Assembly: GCF_029910215.1 (NCBI RefSeq)
Contig: NZ_CP110395.1
Location: 2,108,001-2,172,000, forward strand
DNA length: 64,000 nucleotides
Source: Paraburkholderia sp. D15
Lineage (GTDB): Bacteria > Pseudomonadota > Gammaproteobacteria > Burkholderiales > Burkholderiaceae
Reading direction: 5' to 3'
The position numbers and the translations under genes were made by a program. This document shows, one piece after another, positions 26,367 to 35,707 of the stretch. Positions within the stretch are counted from its first letter, which is position 1. Each line of letters starts with the position of its first letter. A model generated the notes under the pieces. The model was not told the origin of the DNA and did not search any database. It saw only the letters and a list, made by a program, of their open reading frames with translations.

Positions 26367-26566
26367 ACGCTTCCTTGCTGTCGATCGATGAGATGCCGGC
26401 ATCCGCGTACGTTGCGCGGGCAGGGTGACGGGGTGAAACCAGCGTGAAACGCGTAAAGCGCGTGAAGCGCGAGCGAAACTGAAACGGGACAACGTGTTTC
26501 TGTTTCACATGCGCCGATCTTAGCGGGAATTGCTTGAACAAGAAACCGGCTGAACATAAATTTCAA

Positions 26567-26584
26567 CGAAACGTACCGGTTTTT
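26567..26584 (+). promoter_or_regulatory. GTACC-type operator candidate upstream of iseJ
   Basis: CGAAACGTACCGGTTTTT places a GTACC core between AAAC and GTTT arms, 58 bases before the iseJ ATG. It resembles the sites upstream of xsc and sauS and fits binding by the divergent IclR protein. Confidence 0.45.
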
Positions 26585-26641
26585 AAAGACGTTCGATAAG
26601 AGCAGCGCCATTGCTGCATTGCATAAGATGGAGACAAGGAC

Positions 26642-28303
26642 ATGGCAGACCGATTTGACTTCGTGATCGTCGGTGCGGGTTCGGCGGGTTGCGTGCTCGC
26701 CAACCGGCTCTCCGAAGGCGGCCGCTATTCGGTCTGTCTGCTCGAAGCGGGTCCGGCGGACCGCTACATGTGGATTCACATTCCGATCGGCTACGGCAAG
26801 ACGATGTTTCACCCGGTCTACAACTGGGGCTTCCATACCGATCCCGATCCGAACATGCACAACCGCCGTCTTTACTGGCCGCGCGGCCGCACGCTCGGCG
26901 GCAGCAGCTCGATCAACGGACTGATCTACGTGCGCGGCCAGCGCGACGACTACGACCACTGGGCGAAACTCGGCAATCGCGGCTGGAGCTGGAACGACTG
27001 CCTGCCGTATTTCCGCCGGCTCGAACACAACGAACTGGGCGCGGGCCCGACGCGCGGCGTCGATGGACCGTTGTGGGCATCCACCATCAAGCAGCGGCAC
27101 GAACTCGTCGATGCGTTTATCGCGGCGTCCAATTCGTTAGGCGTGGCAACCATCGACGACTTCAATACCGGCGACCAGGAAGGCGTCGGCTACTACCAGT
27201 TGACCACCCGGCGCGGCTTTCGCTGTTCGACGGCGGTCGCTTATCTGAAGCCCGCGCGGCAGCGTAAAAACCTGCATGTCGAAACGGACGCGATGGCCGA
27301 AAAGATTCTCTTCGACGGTACCCGCGCCCGCGGCGTGCAATACCGCCAGCACGGCGAACTGCGTGAAGTGCGGGCCGAGCGCGAAGTGATCCTGACGGCC
27401 GGCGCATTGCAGTCGCCGCAACTGCTGCAATTGTCGGGCGTGGGCCCGGCCGCGCTGCTGCGCGAGTACGGCATTCCGGTGGTGGCCCATCGCCCGGGTG
27501 TCGGCGAAAACCTGCAGGACCATCTGCAGATCCGTCTGATCTATGAAGTCGGCAAGCCGATCACGACCAACGATCAACTGCGTTCCTGGACCGGCCGCGC
27601 GAAGATGGGTCTGCAATGGGCGTTGCTGCGCAGCGGCCCGCTCGCGGTCGGCATCAACCAGGGCGGCATGTTCTGCCGCGCGTTGCCCGGCGAATCCGCG
27701 ACACCGGATATCCAGTTCCATTTCTCGACGCTGTCGGCGGATTCCGCGGGCGGCGACGTGCACGCGTTTCCCGGCTGCACGTATTCGATCTGCCAGTTAC
27801 GGCCCGAATCGCGCGGCACGGTGCGTATCCGCAGCGCCGAGGCGCGCGAGGCGCCGTCGATCCAGCCGAATTATCTCGACACCGATCTCGACCGGCGCAC
27901 GACCGTCGCCGGCGTGCGCTTCGCGCGCCGCGTCGCGGCCGCCGCACCGATGGCCGCGCTGATGAAGCGCGAGGTGCGTCCCGGCGCCGACGCGCAGACC
28001 GACGACGAATTGCTGGAGTTCTGCCGCGAATACGGACAGACAATTTTCCATCCGTCTGGTACAGCGAAGATGGGGCCGGCGAGCGATCCGCTCGCGGTGG
28101 TCGACGAGCGTTTGCGCGTGTACGGCACGCAGGGTTTGCGCGTGGTCGACTGTTCGATCATGCCGACGCTGGTGTCGGGCAACACGAACGTGCCGATCGT
28201 GATGGTGGCGGAGCGGGCGTCGGATCTGATTCTCGACGATGCGCGCGACGCCGATCGAGGCGTGGCGGCCGCACCGGTCGCGCCGGCGAAGGTGGCGGCT
28301 TAG
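26642..28303 (+). CDS. iseJ: GMC-family FAD oxidoreductase, probable isethionate dehydrogenase
   Basis: A 553-residue GMC flavoprotein. The FAD motif FVIVGAGSAGCVLANRLSE starts at residue 6, the first GMC signature is GRTLGGSSSINGLIYVRGQ, and the catalytic histidine region reads TIFHPSGTAKMGP, followed by VDCSIMPTLVSGNTNVP. Choline dehydrogenase-like enzymes of this type include IseJ, the membrane-bound dehydrogenase that oxidises isethionate to sulfoacetaldehyde in Cupriavidus necator. The flanking IclR and MFS genes reproduce the ise arrangement, and xsc-pta nearby can use the product. A different alcohol substrate remains possible. Confidence 0.75.
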   Translation: MADRFDFVIVGAGSAGCVLANRLSEGGRYSVCLLEAGPADRYMWIHIPIGYGKTMFHPVYNWGFHTDPDPNMHNRRLYWPRGRTLGGSSSINGLIYVRGQRDDYDHWAKLGNRGWSWNDCLPYFRRLEHNELGAGPTRGVDGPLWASTIKQRHELVDAFIAASNSLGVATIDDFNTGDQEGVGYYQLTTRRGFRCSTAVAYLKPARQRKNLHVETDAMAEKILFDGTRARGVQYRQHGELREVRAEREVILTAGALQSPQLLQLSGVGPAALLREYGIPVVAHRPGVGENLQDHLQIRLIYEVGKPITTNDQLRSWTGRAKMGLQWALLRSGPLAVGINQGGMFCRALPGESATPDIQFHFSTLSADSAGGDVHAFPGCTYSICQLRPESRGTVRIRSAEAREAPSIQPNYLDTDLDRRTTVAGVRFARRVAAAAPMAALMKREVRPGADAQTDDELLEFCREYGQTIFHPSGTAKMGPASDPLAVVDERLRVYGTQGLRVVDCSIMPTLVSGNTNVPIVMVAERASDLILDDARDADRGVAAAPVAPAKVAA

Positions 28304-28610
28304 CAACGAGTGCACCAACAACGCAACACGCAGTCAGGCAAACGCAGGAGAGAGCATCGCAAAACAGCGGCGGCCGCGATCCGCCGCACCAAACGCAGTT
28401 GCGCGTCCGCCATGTCACGTCACGGCCTATCGCGGCGAACGCGCGCTGCCAACCATCGCCCCGGAGGAGACAACTGGGGTTTTCGCCGGGCCGCCGGTGC
28501 GCACGATTCATGACTCATGACTCGCGACTCTCGACTCGCGTCACGTCGAAGGTCGAAGGTCGAAGATCGTGCGCACCGGCGAACCGGCGGTCCATTGAGG
28601 AGCTGCGGCT
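28304..28610. other. Gap between iseJ and iseU with a long-range inverted repeat
   Basis: No credible gene lies in these 307 bases. The second half contains short direct repeats (GACTC- and GTCGAAG-type) flanked by a good inverted repeat, listed separately. iseJ and iseU may therefore be either one transcript with a structured spacer or two. Confidence 0.5.
28491..28581 (+). promoter_or_regulatory. Inverted repeat in the iseJ-iseU spacer
   Basis: CCGCCGGTGCGCACGAT (28491-28507) matches the reverse complement of ATCGTGCGCACCGGCG (28566-28581) over 16 bases, with 58 bases between. In RNA it would form a long stem just before the iseU ribosome site (28595-28602), so it could regulate or insulate iseU translation. 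Confidence 0.5.
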
Positions 28611-29918
28611 ATGGCAATCGATCCCCGCGCTATCCGGCGCGTTGCATTCGCCAGCGTGATCGGCGCAACCGTCGAATGGTATGACTTTTTCCTGTACGGC
28701 GTGGTGGCCGGCATCGTCTTCAACAAGCTCTATTTCCCCGCCGACGATCCGCTGGTGTCGACGCTGCTCGCCTATTCGACCTTCGCGGTCGGCTTCGTGA
28801 CGCGACCGCTCGGCGGAGTGCTGTTCGGTCACTTCGGCGACAAGATCGGCCGCAAGTCGGCGCTGATCCTGACGCTGATCATCATGGGCATTTCGACCGC
28901 GGGCGTCGCGTTCGTGCCGACCTACGCGCAGATCGGCATCGCCGCGCCGATCCTGCTGCTGTCGCTGCGCGTGCTGCAAGGCATCGGCCTCGGCGGCGAA
29001 TGGGGCGGTGCGGTGCTGATGGCCTACGAATACGCGCCGCCGGAAAAGCGCGGCCTGTATGCGAGCCTGCCGCAGATCGGCCTGTCGATCGGGCTGTGCC
29101 TCGCCTCGGGCATGGTCGCGAGTCTGTCGCGCCTGCTGCCCGAGACGGCGTTTCTGTCGTGGGGCTGGCGGATCGCGTTCGGCGCGTCGCTGGGGCTCGT
29201 GCTGATCGGTTTGTACATCCGCTCCAAGGTGATGGAGACGCCGGAGTTTCTCGCGCTCAAACGCAACCGCCGCGAAGCGAAGATTCCGTTCGTCGACATG
29301 ATCACGCGCTATCGCAGCGCGGTGGTGCTCGGCATGGGCGCACGCTATATCGACGGCGTGTTCTTCAATATCTTCGCGGTGTTCCTGATCGGCTACCTGA
29401 CGCAGCGCGTGTCGATGAGCCGCACCGACGCATTGCTCGGCGTGATGATCGCGGCCGGCGTGATGTGCTTTTTCATTCCGCTGTTCGGCAGTCTGTCGGA
29501 CAGGATCGGCCGGGCCCGCGTGTACTTCTGGGGCTCGCTGATCTGCGGCATCTCGGTGTTCCCCGCGTTCTGGCTGATGGAAATGCAGCCGGTCCACACG
29601 CTGGTGGTCTGGAGCGCCGTGGTGATCCCGTTCGGCATTTTCTACGCGATGGTGTACGGCCCGGAGGCCGCGCTGTTCGCCGAGCTGTTCGACGCGGAGG
29701 TCCGCTATACGGGCATCTCGTTCGTGTATCAGTTCTCGGGCATCTTCGCGAGCGGGCTCACGCCGATCGTCGCGACGATCCTGATCCGCTTCAACGGCGG
29801 CAGTCCGTGGACGGTGTGCGGGTATGTGCTGTTTTCAGCGCTGGTGTCGGCGTTGTCGGTGCGGGCGATCGAACGCAGGCGGGCGGGGGCGTTCGATTCG
29901 GTGGTGCACGCGCGCTGA
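28611..29918 (+). CDS. iseU: MFS metabolite:proton symporter, probable isethionate transporter
   Basis: A 435-residue major-facilitator protein of the metabolite:H+ symporter group (ProP/ShiA-like). It begins RVAFASVIGATVEWYDFFLYG, the group's hallmark, and has the loop GHFGDKIGRKSAL and GIGLGGEWGGAVLMAYEYAP; about twelve membrane segments are visible. A GAGGAG site precedes the ATG. Position behind the IseJ-like gene suggests isethionate import, as with IseU. The substrate cannot be proved from sequence, and related proteins carry dicarboxylates or betaines. Confidence 0.78.
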   Translation: MAIDPRAIRRVAFASVIGATVEWYDFFLYGVVAGIVFNKLYFPADDPLVSTLLAYSTFAVGFVTRPLGGVLFGHFGDKIGRKSALILTLIIMGISTAGVAFVPTYAQIGIAAPILLLSLRVLQGIGLGGEWGGAVLMAYEYAPPEKRGLYASLPQIGLSIGLCLASGMVASLSRLLPETAFLSWGWRIAFGASLGLVLIGLYIRSKVMETPEFLALKRNRREAKIPFVDMITRYRSAVVLGMGARYIDGVFFNIFAVFLIGYLTQRVSMSRTDALLGVMIAAGVMCFFIPLFGSLSDRIGRARVYFWGSLICGISVFPAFWLMEMQPVHTLVVWSAVVIPFGIFYAMVYGPEAALFAELFDAEVRYTGISFVYQFSGIFASGLTPIVATILIRFNGGSPWTVCGYVLFSALVSALSVRAIERRRAGAFDSVVHAR

Positions 29919-29920
29919 AC

Positions 29921-29980
29921 GGCGTGCGGTGAGGCGTGCGGTGAGGCGTTCAGTCAGGCGTTCAGTCAGGCGTGCAGCGC
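29921..29980. repeat. 12-bp tandem repeats between iseU and sauR
   Basis: Two copies of GGCGTGCGGTGA (29921-29944), two of GGCGTTCAGTCA (29945-29968) and one GGCGTGCAGCGC (29969-29980) run head to tail immediately after the iseU stop and up to the sauR stop. The variant units suggest successive duplication in a short convergent spacer. Confidence 0.85.
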
Positions 29981-29982
29981 GT

Positions 29983-30747
29983 TCAGGCGCGAAACGTTTT
30001 CGCGGTCTCTTCCGCTGCGTGCCGCAGATCCGGCACGAAGGCGAGCAGATCGTCGAGCGCGACGCGGCCCACCGGCGCCTGCACCGCGATCGCCGCGCAG
30101 GCGCGGTTGCGGTCCAGCATTACCGGCACCGCGATCGCGATCAGCCCTTGCAGATGCTCCTGATTGTTGATCGCGAGCAGGCGCCGCCGCGTGGTGATCA
30201 GTTCCTTGCGCAACGCGTCGCGGTCGGTGATGGTGCGTTCGGAATAGCCACGCAACGGCAGCGTTTCGATCATCCGCTCGCGCCGTTCCTTCGGCAGAAA
30301 ACTCAGCAGCAGCTTGCCGCTCGCCGAGCAATGCAGCGGCACGTGCGAGCCCGGCTGCAGATGCATGCGTAACGGCCATTCGGTTTCCACGCGATCGACG
30401 TACACCACGTCGTTGCCGGACAGCATGGTCAGGTTGCAGGTCTCGCCGATCTTCGCCACCAGCTGTTCGAGCAGCACGTGACGCGCGGCGGCCGGTCCCG
30501 CGTGCATCAGCACGTTGACGGCCAGCATCCGCACGCGCGGCGAGCATTCGTACAGACGGTCGCCCGCGCCGCGGGTGACGAGCCATGCGTCCATCAATTG
30601 CACGAGGATGCGGTGCACGGTCTGCTTGGGCAGGCCGAGCGCGTTGACGAGTTCCGTCATCGACAGCGGGCCGCCCGCTTCGGCCAGCGTTTCCAGCACG
30701 CGAAACGCGCGTACGGCCGCCGCATTCGACTGGTTCGACGTCGACAT
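29983..30747 (-). CDS. sauR: IclR-family regulator of sulfoacetate genes
   Basis: A 254-residue IclR regulator: AVRAFRVLETLAEAGGPLSMTELVNALGLPKQTVHRIL is the winged helix, SHVPLHCSASGKLLLSFLP and AINNQEHLQGLIAIAVPV the ligand domain. It diverges from the sauSTU genes with a 204-base gap, exactly the arrangement of sauR in Cupriavidus necator H16. Its operator is probably the GTACC site between the genes. Confidence 0.82.
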   Translation of the reverse strand: MSTSNQSNAAAVRAFRVLETLAEAGGPLSMTELVNALGLPKQTVHRILVQLMDAWLVTRGAGDRLYECSPRVRMLAVNVLMHAGPAAARHVLLEQLVAKIGETCNLTMLSGNDVVYVDRVETEWPLRMHLQPGSHVPLHCSASGKLLLSFLPKERRERMIETLPLRGYSERTITDRDALRKELITTRRRLLAINNQEHLQGLIAIAVPVMLDRNRACAAIAVQAPVGRVALDDLLAFVPDLRHAAEETAKTFRA

Positions 30748-30813
30748 CCCGCCTCCTTGCCCGCGTGATCAGAGCCTTGATTTTGCATCGATTCGTGCGC
30801 TTTTCGGGACTGT

Positions 30814-30830
30814 GGAAAGTACCGAAATCC
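30814..30830 (+). promoter_or_regulatory. GTACC-type operator candidate in the sauR-sauS spacer
   Basis: GGAAAGTACCGAAATCC contains AGTACCGAAA (30818-30827), identical to the 10-mer before xsc. Together with ACTTTCC (30833-30839) it forms a GGAAAGT/ACTTTCC inverted repeat spanning 30814-30839. It lies midway between the divergent genes. Confidence 0.55.
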
Positions 30831-30951
30831 GCACTTTCCGATGCTGCGCGACGAACTGCAACGCCTGGCGCGAAAAACGGGACTTCGCTTCGTTCGGCGG
30901 TGGCTAGATTGATAGCACTGCAATCCTGAACGATGCCCGGAGCACACCGAT

Positions 30952-32457
30952 ATGAATGTTAGAGCGATAGGGGCCGAGACCACCGCGTCGGCGGCGACGA
31001 CCACACCAGTCGAGAAGCCGGAAGGAAGCCCGCACGCGCGCACGACCGGTCGCGCGGACGACGACGCGGAGCAGACCGTCGCCGCGCTGGTCGCCAAGGC
31101 GCGCGCGGCACAACAGGCGTTCGAACAGGCCGGCCAGAATGCGCTCGACACGGCCGCCGCCGCCGCCGCCTGGGCGATCATGGAGCCGCGGCGCAACCGG
31201 CAACTGGCCGAGCGCTCGGTGCGCGACACCGGCCTCGGCAACGTCGACGACAAGTTCCGCAAGAACTACCGCAAAACGCTCGGCCTATTGCGCGACCTGC
31301 ACGGCCAGCAAACCACCGGCGTGATCGCGCGCGACGAGGCGAACGGCATCGTCGAGATTGCCCGCGCGGTCGGCGTGGTGGCCGCCATCACGCCGTCGAC
31401 CAATCCGGCCGCGACGCCCGCCAACAAGATCGTCAACGCGCTCAAATGCGGCAACGCGGTGATCGTCGCGCCGTCGCCGAAGGGGTATTCGTCGTGCGCA
31501 TTGCTGATTGGATTCATCCACGAACAGTTCGCTAAAGCCGGGCTGAACCCCGATCTCGTGCAGATGCTGCCCGCGCCGATCGGCAAGGCCGCGACCGCCG
31601 CGCTGATGCGGCAAAGCGATCTGGTGGTCGCCACCGGCTCGCAGGCCAACGTGCGGATGGCCTACGCGAGCGGCACGCCGGCATTCGGCGTGGGGGCGGG
31701 CAACGTGGCGTCGATCGTCGCCGCGTCCGCCGATCTGCATGATGCGGCGCAAAAGATCCTGCGCTCGAAGACTTTCGACAACGCGACCAGCTGTTCGTCG
31801 GAAAACAGCGTCGTGATCGAGGACGCGGTTTATCGACCGATGCTGGCCGAACTCGCGGCCTGCGGCGGTGTGCTGCTGAACGACGCGCAGAAGGCGGCGT
31901 TGCAGGCGGCGATGTGGGTGGACGGCAAGCTATCCGCGCAATGCACGGCGAAGTCCGCCGAGACGATCGCGCGCGTGGCCGGACTCGACGAGATCGCCGC
32001 GCAACATCCGGCGTTCCTGATGGTGGAGGAGAGCGGCGCGGGCGACGACTATCCGTTTTCCGGCGAGAAGCTCGCGCCGGTGCTGACCGTCTATCGCGCG
32101 GCGGATTTCGCGGCGGCCGCCGGGATGGTGCGCCGCATTTACGCTTACATGGGCGCGGGCCATTCCGTCGGCCTGCATTCGACCGATCCCGCGCAGGCGC
32201 TCGAACTCGGACTGAGCCTGCCGGTTGCGCGGGTGATCGTGAATCAGGCGCATTGCCTCGCGACCGGCGGCAACTTCGACAACGGCCTGCCGTTTTCGCT
32301 GTCGATGGGTTGCGGCACGTGGGGACGCAACAATTTCTCCGGCAACCTCGGCTTCCGCCATTACCTGAACACGACGCGCATCGCGTATCCGATCGAGGAG
32401 CGCGTGCCGGACCCGGACGACCTGCTCGGCGATTTCTTCGCGAGGTACGGACGATGA
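30952..32457 (+). CDS. sauS: Sulfoacetaldehyde dehydrogenase (acylating)
   Basis: A 501-residue CoA-acylating aldehyde dehydrogenase. It reduces sulfoacetyl-CoA to sulfoacetaldehyde with NADPH. The Rossmann region contains VGVVAAITPSTNPAATPANK and ALKCGNAVIVAPSPKGYSS; the catalytic cysteine is in DNATSCSSEN (Cys281). Acylating enzymes of this group lack the general-base glutamate of ordinary aldehyde dehydrogenases. It heads the sauS-sauT-sauU series, divergent from an IclR gene, with sauT overlapping by ATGA. The N-terminal 40 residues are low-complexity and the true start could be somewhat later, but GGAG stands before this ATG. Confidence 0.88.
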   Translation: MNVRAIGAETTASAATTTPVEKPEGSPHARTTGRADDDAEQTVAALVAKARAAQQAFEQAGQNALDTAAAAAAWAIMEPRRNRQLAERSVRDTGLGNVDDKFRKNYRKTLGLLRDLHGQQTTGVIARDEANGIVEIARAVGVVAAITPSTNPAATPANKIVNALKCGNAVIVAPSPKGYSSCALLIGFIHEQFAKAGLNPDLVQMLPAPIGKAATAALMRQSDLVVATGSQANVRMAYASGTPAFGVGAGNVASIVAASADLHDAAQKILRSKTFDNATSCSSENSVVIEDAVYRPMLAELAACGGVLLNDAQKAALQAAMWVDGKLSAQCTAKSAETIARVAGLDEIAAQHPAFLMVEESGAGDDYPFSGEKLAPVLTVYRAADFAAAAGMVRRIYAYMGAGHSVGLHSTDPAQALELGLSLPVARVIVNQAHCLATGGNFDNGLPFSLSMGCGTWGRNNFSGNLGFRHYLNTTRIAYPIEERVPDPDDLLGDFFARYGR

Positions 32458-34106
32458 GCGCGCCGACGACCACCGCCACGCCGCTGTTTCAGGCCCCGCC
32501 GGTACCGCCGGCGCACTCGGCCCCGCCGGCGACGCTGCGCGCGCTGATCGACGCGCGCGCCGCGCAGTATCCCGACAAGCCGTTCCTGCTCGCCGCGAGC
32601 GACGGCGCCGGCATCGATTCAACTGGACGCCCCCCGGCGGCGCTCACCTTCGGCGTGTTGCGCGACGATTGCCGCGAACTGGAGGCACGTTTCAGGCAAG
32701 CCGGTTTGAAGCCCGGCGACGTGGTGTCGGTGTTCATGGGCAACGGCATCCAGACCGCGCGGCTGCTGCTCGCCGCGATGTACAGCGGGCTCGTTGCGAA
32801 TCCGCTGAACCTGCTGTGTCAGCCGACCCAGGTGCGCTATATCGTCGACCACTCGGACACGCGGATGATCTTCGCCGCGCGCGACACGTGCGGCACGATC
32901 GCGGCGGCGCTCGACGAACTGCGCGCAGGCGGGTGGACGCGCGAGATCGCGGTGATCGAGACCGAGGCGGATGAGCAGGCGCTGCCGTCACTCCCGTCGT
33001 TGCCGTCGTTGACGGCGCCCGCGACGGCGTCCGTGTGCGCCGGTCATGAGCCCGCCGACACTGACGTCGCGCTGCTGATGTACACCTCCGGCACCACCGG
33101 CACGCCCAAGGGCGTGCTGCTCACGCACCGCAACCTGGTCGCGAACGCCCGCAACATCAGCGCGGAACACCGCCTCGGCGCGGACGACCGGGTACTCGCA
33201 TCGCTGCCGCTGTACCACATCAACGGGCTGGTCGTGACGCTGCTCGCGCCGCTCTTTCACGGCGGCTCGGCGGTGCTGACGCCGCGCTTCTCCGCGCGCA
33301 CCTTCTGGCGCGACGTCGCCACGCACGCGTGCACATGGATCAACGTGGTGCCGACCATCGTCGCGTATCTGCTCGAAGCCGACGATGCCTGTCCGTACGA
33401 CCTGTCCGCGCTGAAGTTCTGCCGCAGCGCGTCGGCGGCGCTGCCGGTCGATCATCACCGCGCGTTCGAGGCGCGCTTCGGCGTCGGCGTGATCGAAACG
33501 ATGGGGATGACCGAAACCGCCGCGCCGGTGTTCAGCAATCCGTACGAGGTCGACCGGCGGCGGGTGGGCAGCATCGGCCTGCCGTCCGGCGGCGACGCGC
33601 GCGTGATCGATAGGGACGGACGCGACTGCGCGGCCGGCGAATGCGGCGAACTGATCCTGCGCGGCGAGCAGGTGATGGGCGGCTACTACAAGCGTCCCGA
33701 GGAAACCGCCGCGGCCTTCACCGCCGACGGCTGGCTGCGGACCGGCGATCTCGGCTATCGCGACGCGGACGGCTACTTCTACATCAACGGCCGCGCGAAG
33801 GAATTGATCATCAAGGGCGGCGAAAACATCGCGCCGCGCGAGATCGACGAAGCGCTGCTGCGTCATCCCGGCGTGCTGGATGCGGCGGCGGTCGGCGTGC
33901 CGGATGCGGCGTACGGGCAGGAGATCGTCGCATTCGTCGTGCCGCGCGTTGGCGAGGGCCGCGCCGCGCCCGATCCGGCCGAGCTGCGCGAACACTGCCT
34001 GCGCGAACTGGGCCGCTACAAGACGCCGAAGGAGTTCCGCTTCATCGACGAACTGCCGCGCGGGCCGTCGGGGAAAGTGCAGCGGCTGAAGCTCGTGCCG
34101 ACCTGA
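32454..34106 (+). CDS. sauT: Sulfoacetate-CoA ligase (AMP-forming)
   Basis: A 550-residue adenylate-forming ligase. The ATP loop LLMYTSGTTGTPKGV, the adenylation core ETMGMTETAAPV, the hinge YFYINGRAKELIIKGGENI and the C-terminal catalytic lysine in GPSGKVQRLKL are all intact. It activates sulfoacetate to sulfoacetyl-CoA, the substrate of SauS. A serine/leucine/proline insert near residues 179-190 (LPSLPSLPSL) comes from a short DNA repeat. Start chosen at the ATG overlapping the sauS stop. Another acid could be the substrate, but the context is strong. Confidence 0.87.
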   Translation: MSAPTTTATPLFQAPPVPPAHSAPPATLRALIDARAAQYPDKPFLLAASDGAGIDSTGRPPAALTFGVLRDDCRELEARFRQAGLKPGDVVSVFMGNGIQTARLLLAAMYSGLVANPLNLLCQPTQVRYIVDHSDTRMIFAARDTCGTIAAALDELRAGGWTREIAVIETEADEQALPSLPSLPSLTAPATASVCAGHEPADTDVALLMYTSGTTGTPKGVLLTHRNLVANARNISAEHRLGADDRVLASLPLYHINGLVVTLLAPLFHGGSAVLTPRFSARTFWRDVATHACTWINVVPTIVAYLLEADDACPYDLSALKFCRSASAALPVDHHRAFEARFGVGVIETMGMTETAAPVFSNPYEVDRRRVGSIGLPSGGDARVIDRDGRDCAAGECGELILRGEQVMGGYYKRPEETAAAFTADGWLRTGDLGYRDADGYFYINGRAKELIIKGGENIAPREIDEALLRHPGVLDAAAVGVPDAAYGQEIVAFVVPRVGEGRAAPDPAELREHCLRELGRYKTPKEFRFIDELPRGPSGKVQRLKLVPT

Positions 34107-34234
34107 CGACGACCTGACGACGACATGACGACAGCAGACGAAGCAGCGAACACGTAACACAGCGGCACCCGGACACACCAGAGGGCACCAGGCGGCGCAC
34201 AGCGCCGAACCCTATAAAAGATTCAGGAGACAGC

Positions 34235-35620
34235 ATGGAAGCGCGCATCCGGCGTATCAAGACACGCCACATCATCCTGGCGGTCATGTGTTTGATGTAT
34301 TTCATCTCCTACATCGACCGCGTGAACATCGCGGTGGCGGGACCGCTGATCCGTCACGAGATGGGGCTCACGACGGTGCAGCTCGGCCTCGTGTTCTCGG
34401 CATTCGCGTATCCGTACGCGGCGATGCAGATCATCGGCGGCTGGCTGGCCGACAAATACGGGCCGAAACTGGTGCTGACCGTGCTGTCGCTGATCTGGGG
34501 CGTGGCCACGCTCGCCACCGGTTTCGCGGGCAGCGTGACGATGCTGGTGCTGATGCGCTTCGCGCTCGGCATCGGCGAGGGCGGGGCGTTTCCGACCGCG
34601 ACGCGCGCGTTCACCTACTGGATGCCGGTTGCCGAACGCGGTTTCGCGCAGGGCATCACGCACAGCTTCGCGCGCCTGGGCGGTGCGGTCACGCCGCCGC
34701 TGGTGCTAGCGGTGGTGGCCACCGGCGGCTGGCGCGACGCGTTCATCCTGCTCGGCATCGCGAGCCTCGCGTGGACCGTGCTGTACCTGTTCGTGTTCAC
34801 CAATTCGCCGGAACAGAACCGCCGCATCACGCCCGAGGAGACCAGCGAGATCGGCTATCGCGCCGGCGACTGCGATCGCGCGAAACACGCGGCGACGCCG
34901 TGGCGCAAGCTGATCCGCCGGATGTGGCTCGTGACCTTCGTCGACTTCTGCTACGGCTGGCTGCTGTGGGTGTATCTGACGTGGCTGCCGTCGTATCTGC
35001 GCGAATCGCGCGGCTTCGATCTGAAGCAGCTCGCGCTGTTCACCGCGTTGCCGCTGCTGGCGGGCGTGGTCGGCGATACGCTGGGCGGGGTGGTGTCGGA
35101 CAAACTGTTCAAGCTCACCGGACGGCTGCGTTTCGCGCGTTGCGCGGTGCTGGTGGTGGGCATGGGCGGGTCGCTGGCGTTTCTCGTGCCGATGGTGTCC
35201 GCGACCGATCCGCTCGCGGCGGTGTGGTTCCTGTCGGCGTCGTTCTTTTTCCTGGAGATCACCAATCCGGTGTTGTGGACCTTGCCGCTCGACATCGCCG
35301 GCAAATATGCGGGGACGGCCGGCGGCATGATGAACACCGGCTTCGGCGTCGCGGGGATGGTGTCGCCGGTGGTGTTCGGCTATCTGATCGAGAAGACCGG
35401 CAGCTACAACGTGCCGTTCACGATTTCGGCGGGCCTGCTCGCGGTTGGCGTGCTGGCCTCGCTCTTTATCGACACCAGCAAGACCGTCGAAGCCGACGAG
35501 GAACGCGAACGCGCGAGCGGCGTGCCGCTGGACGGGCTGCCGTCGTTCCTGCAGGCGGGCGGCGCGACGGTGCGGCTGGAGCGGCATCATCTGCGGCGGC
35601 CGCTGCGGTGGTGGAAGTAA
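34235..35620 (+). CDS. sauU: MFS transporter, sulfoacetate uptake (ACS family)
   Basis: A 461-residue major-facilitator protein of the anion:cation symporter group. It starts RHIILAVMCLMYFISYIDRVNIAVAGPLIRHEMG and contains GGWLADKYGPKLVL and RFALGIGEGGAFPTATRAFTYWMP; about twelve membrane segments are visible. It follows sauT by 128 bases with an AGGAGA site before its ATG, and completes the sauSTU order of Cupriavidus necator. Confidence 0.87.
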   Translation: MEARIRRIKTRHIILAVMCLMYFISYIDRVNIAVAGPLIRHEMGLTTVQLGLVFSAFAYPYAAMQIIGGWLADKYGPKLVLTVLSLIWGVATLATGFAGSVTMLVLMRFALGIGEGGAFPTATRAFTYWMPVAERGFAQGITHSFARLGGAVTPPLVLAVVATGGWRDAFILLGIASLAWTVLYLFVFTNSPEQNRRITPEETSEIGYRAGDCDRAKHAATPWRKLIRRMWLVTFVDFCYGWLLWVYLTWLPSYLRESRGFDLKQLALFTALPLLAGVVGDTLGGVVSDKLFKLTGRLRFARCAVLVVGMGGSLAFLVPMVSATDPLAAVWFLSASFFFLEITNPVLWTLPLDIAGKYAGTAGGMMNTGFGVAGMVSPVVFGYLIEKTGSYNVPFTISAGLLAVGVLASLFIDTSKTVEADEERERASGVPLDGLPSFLQAGGATVRLERHHLRRPLRWWK

Positions 35621-35707
35621 CGGCGGAGTAACGGCGGAGCAACGGCGACGAGTGTTGCCGCCGTGCGTTCAGCGGGGTTCGCGTGGTTTCGGATGGTTTC
35701 GGATGGT

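Noticed and set aside
30952..34106. Ordinary aldehyde dehydrogenase plus fatty-acid CoA ligase
   Set aside because: The dehydrogenase has the CoA-acylating pattern, and the gene order regulator-dehydrogenase-ligase-MFS matches the sauRSTU locus.
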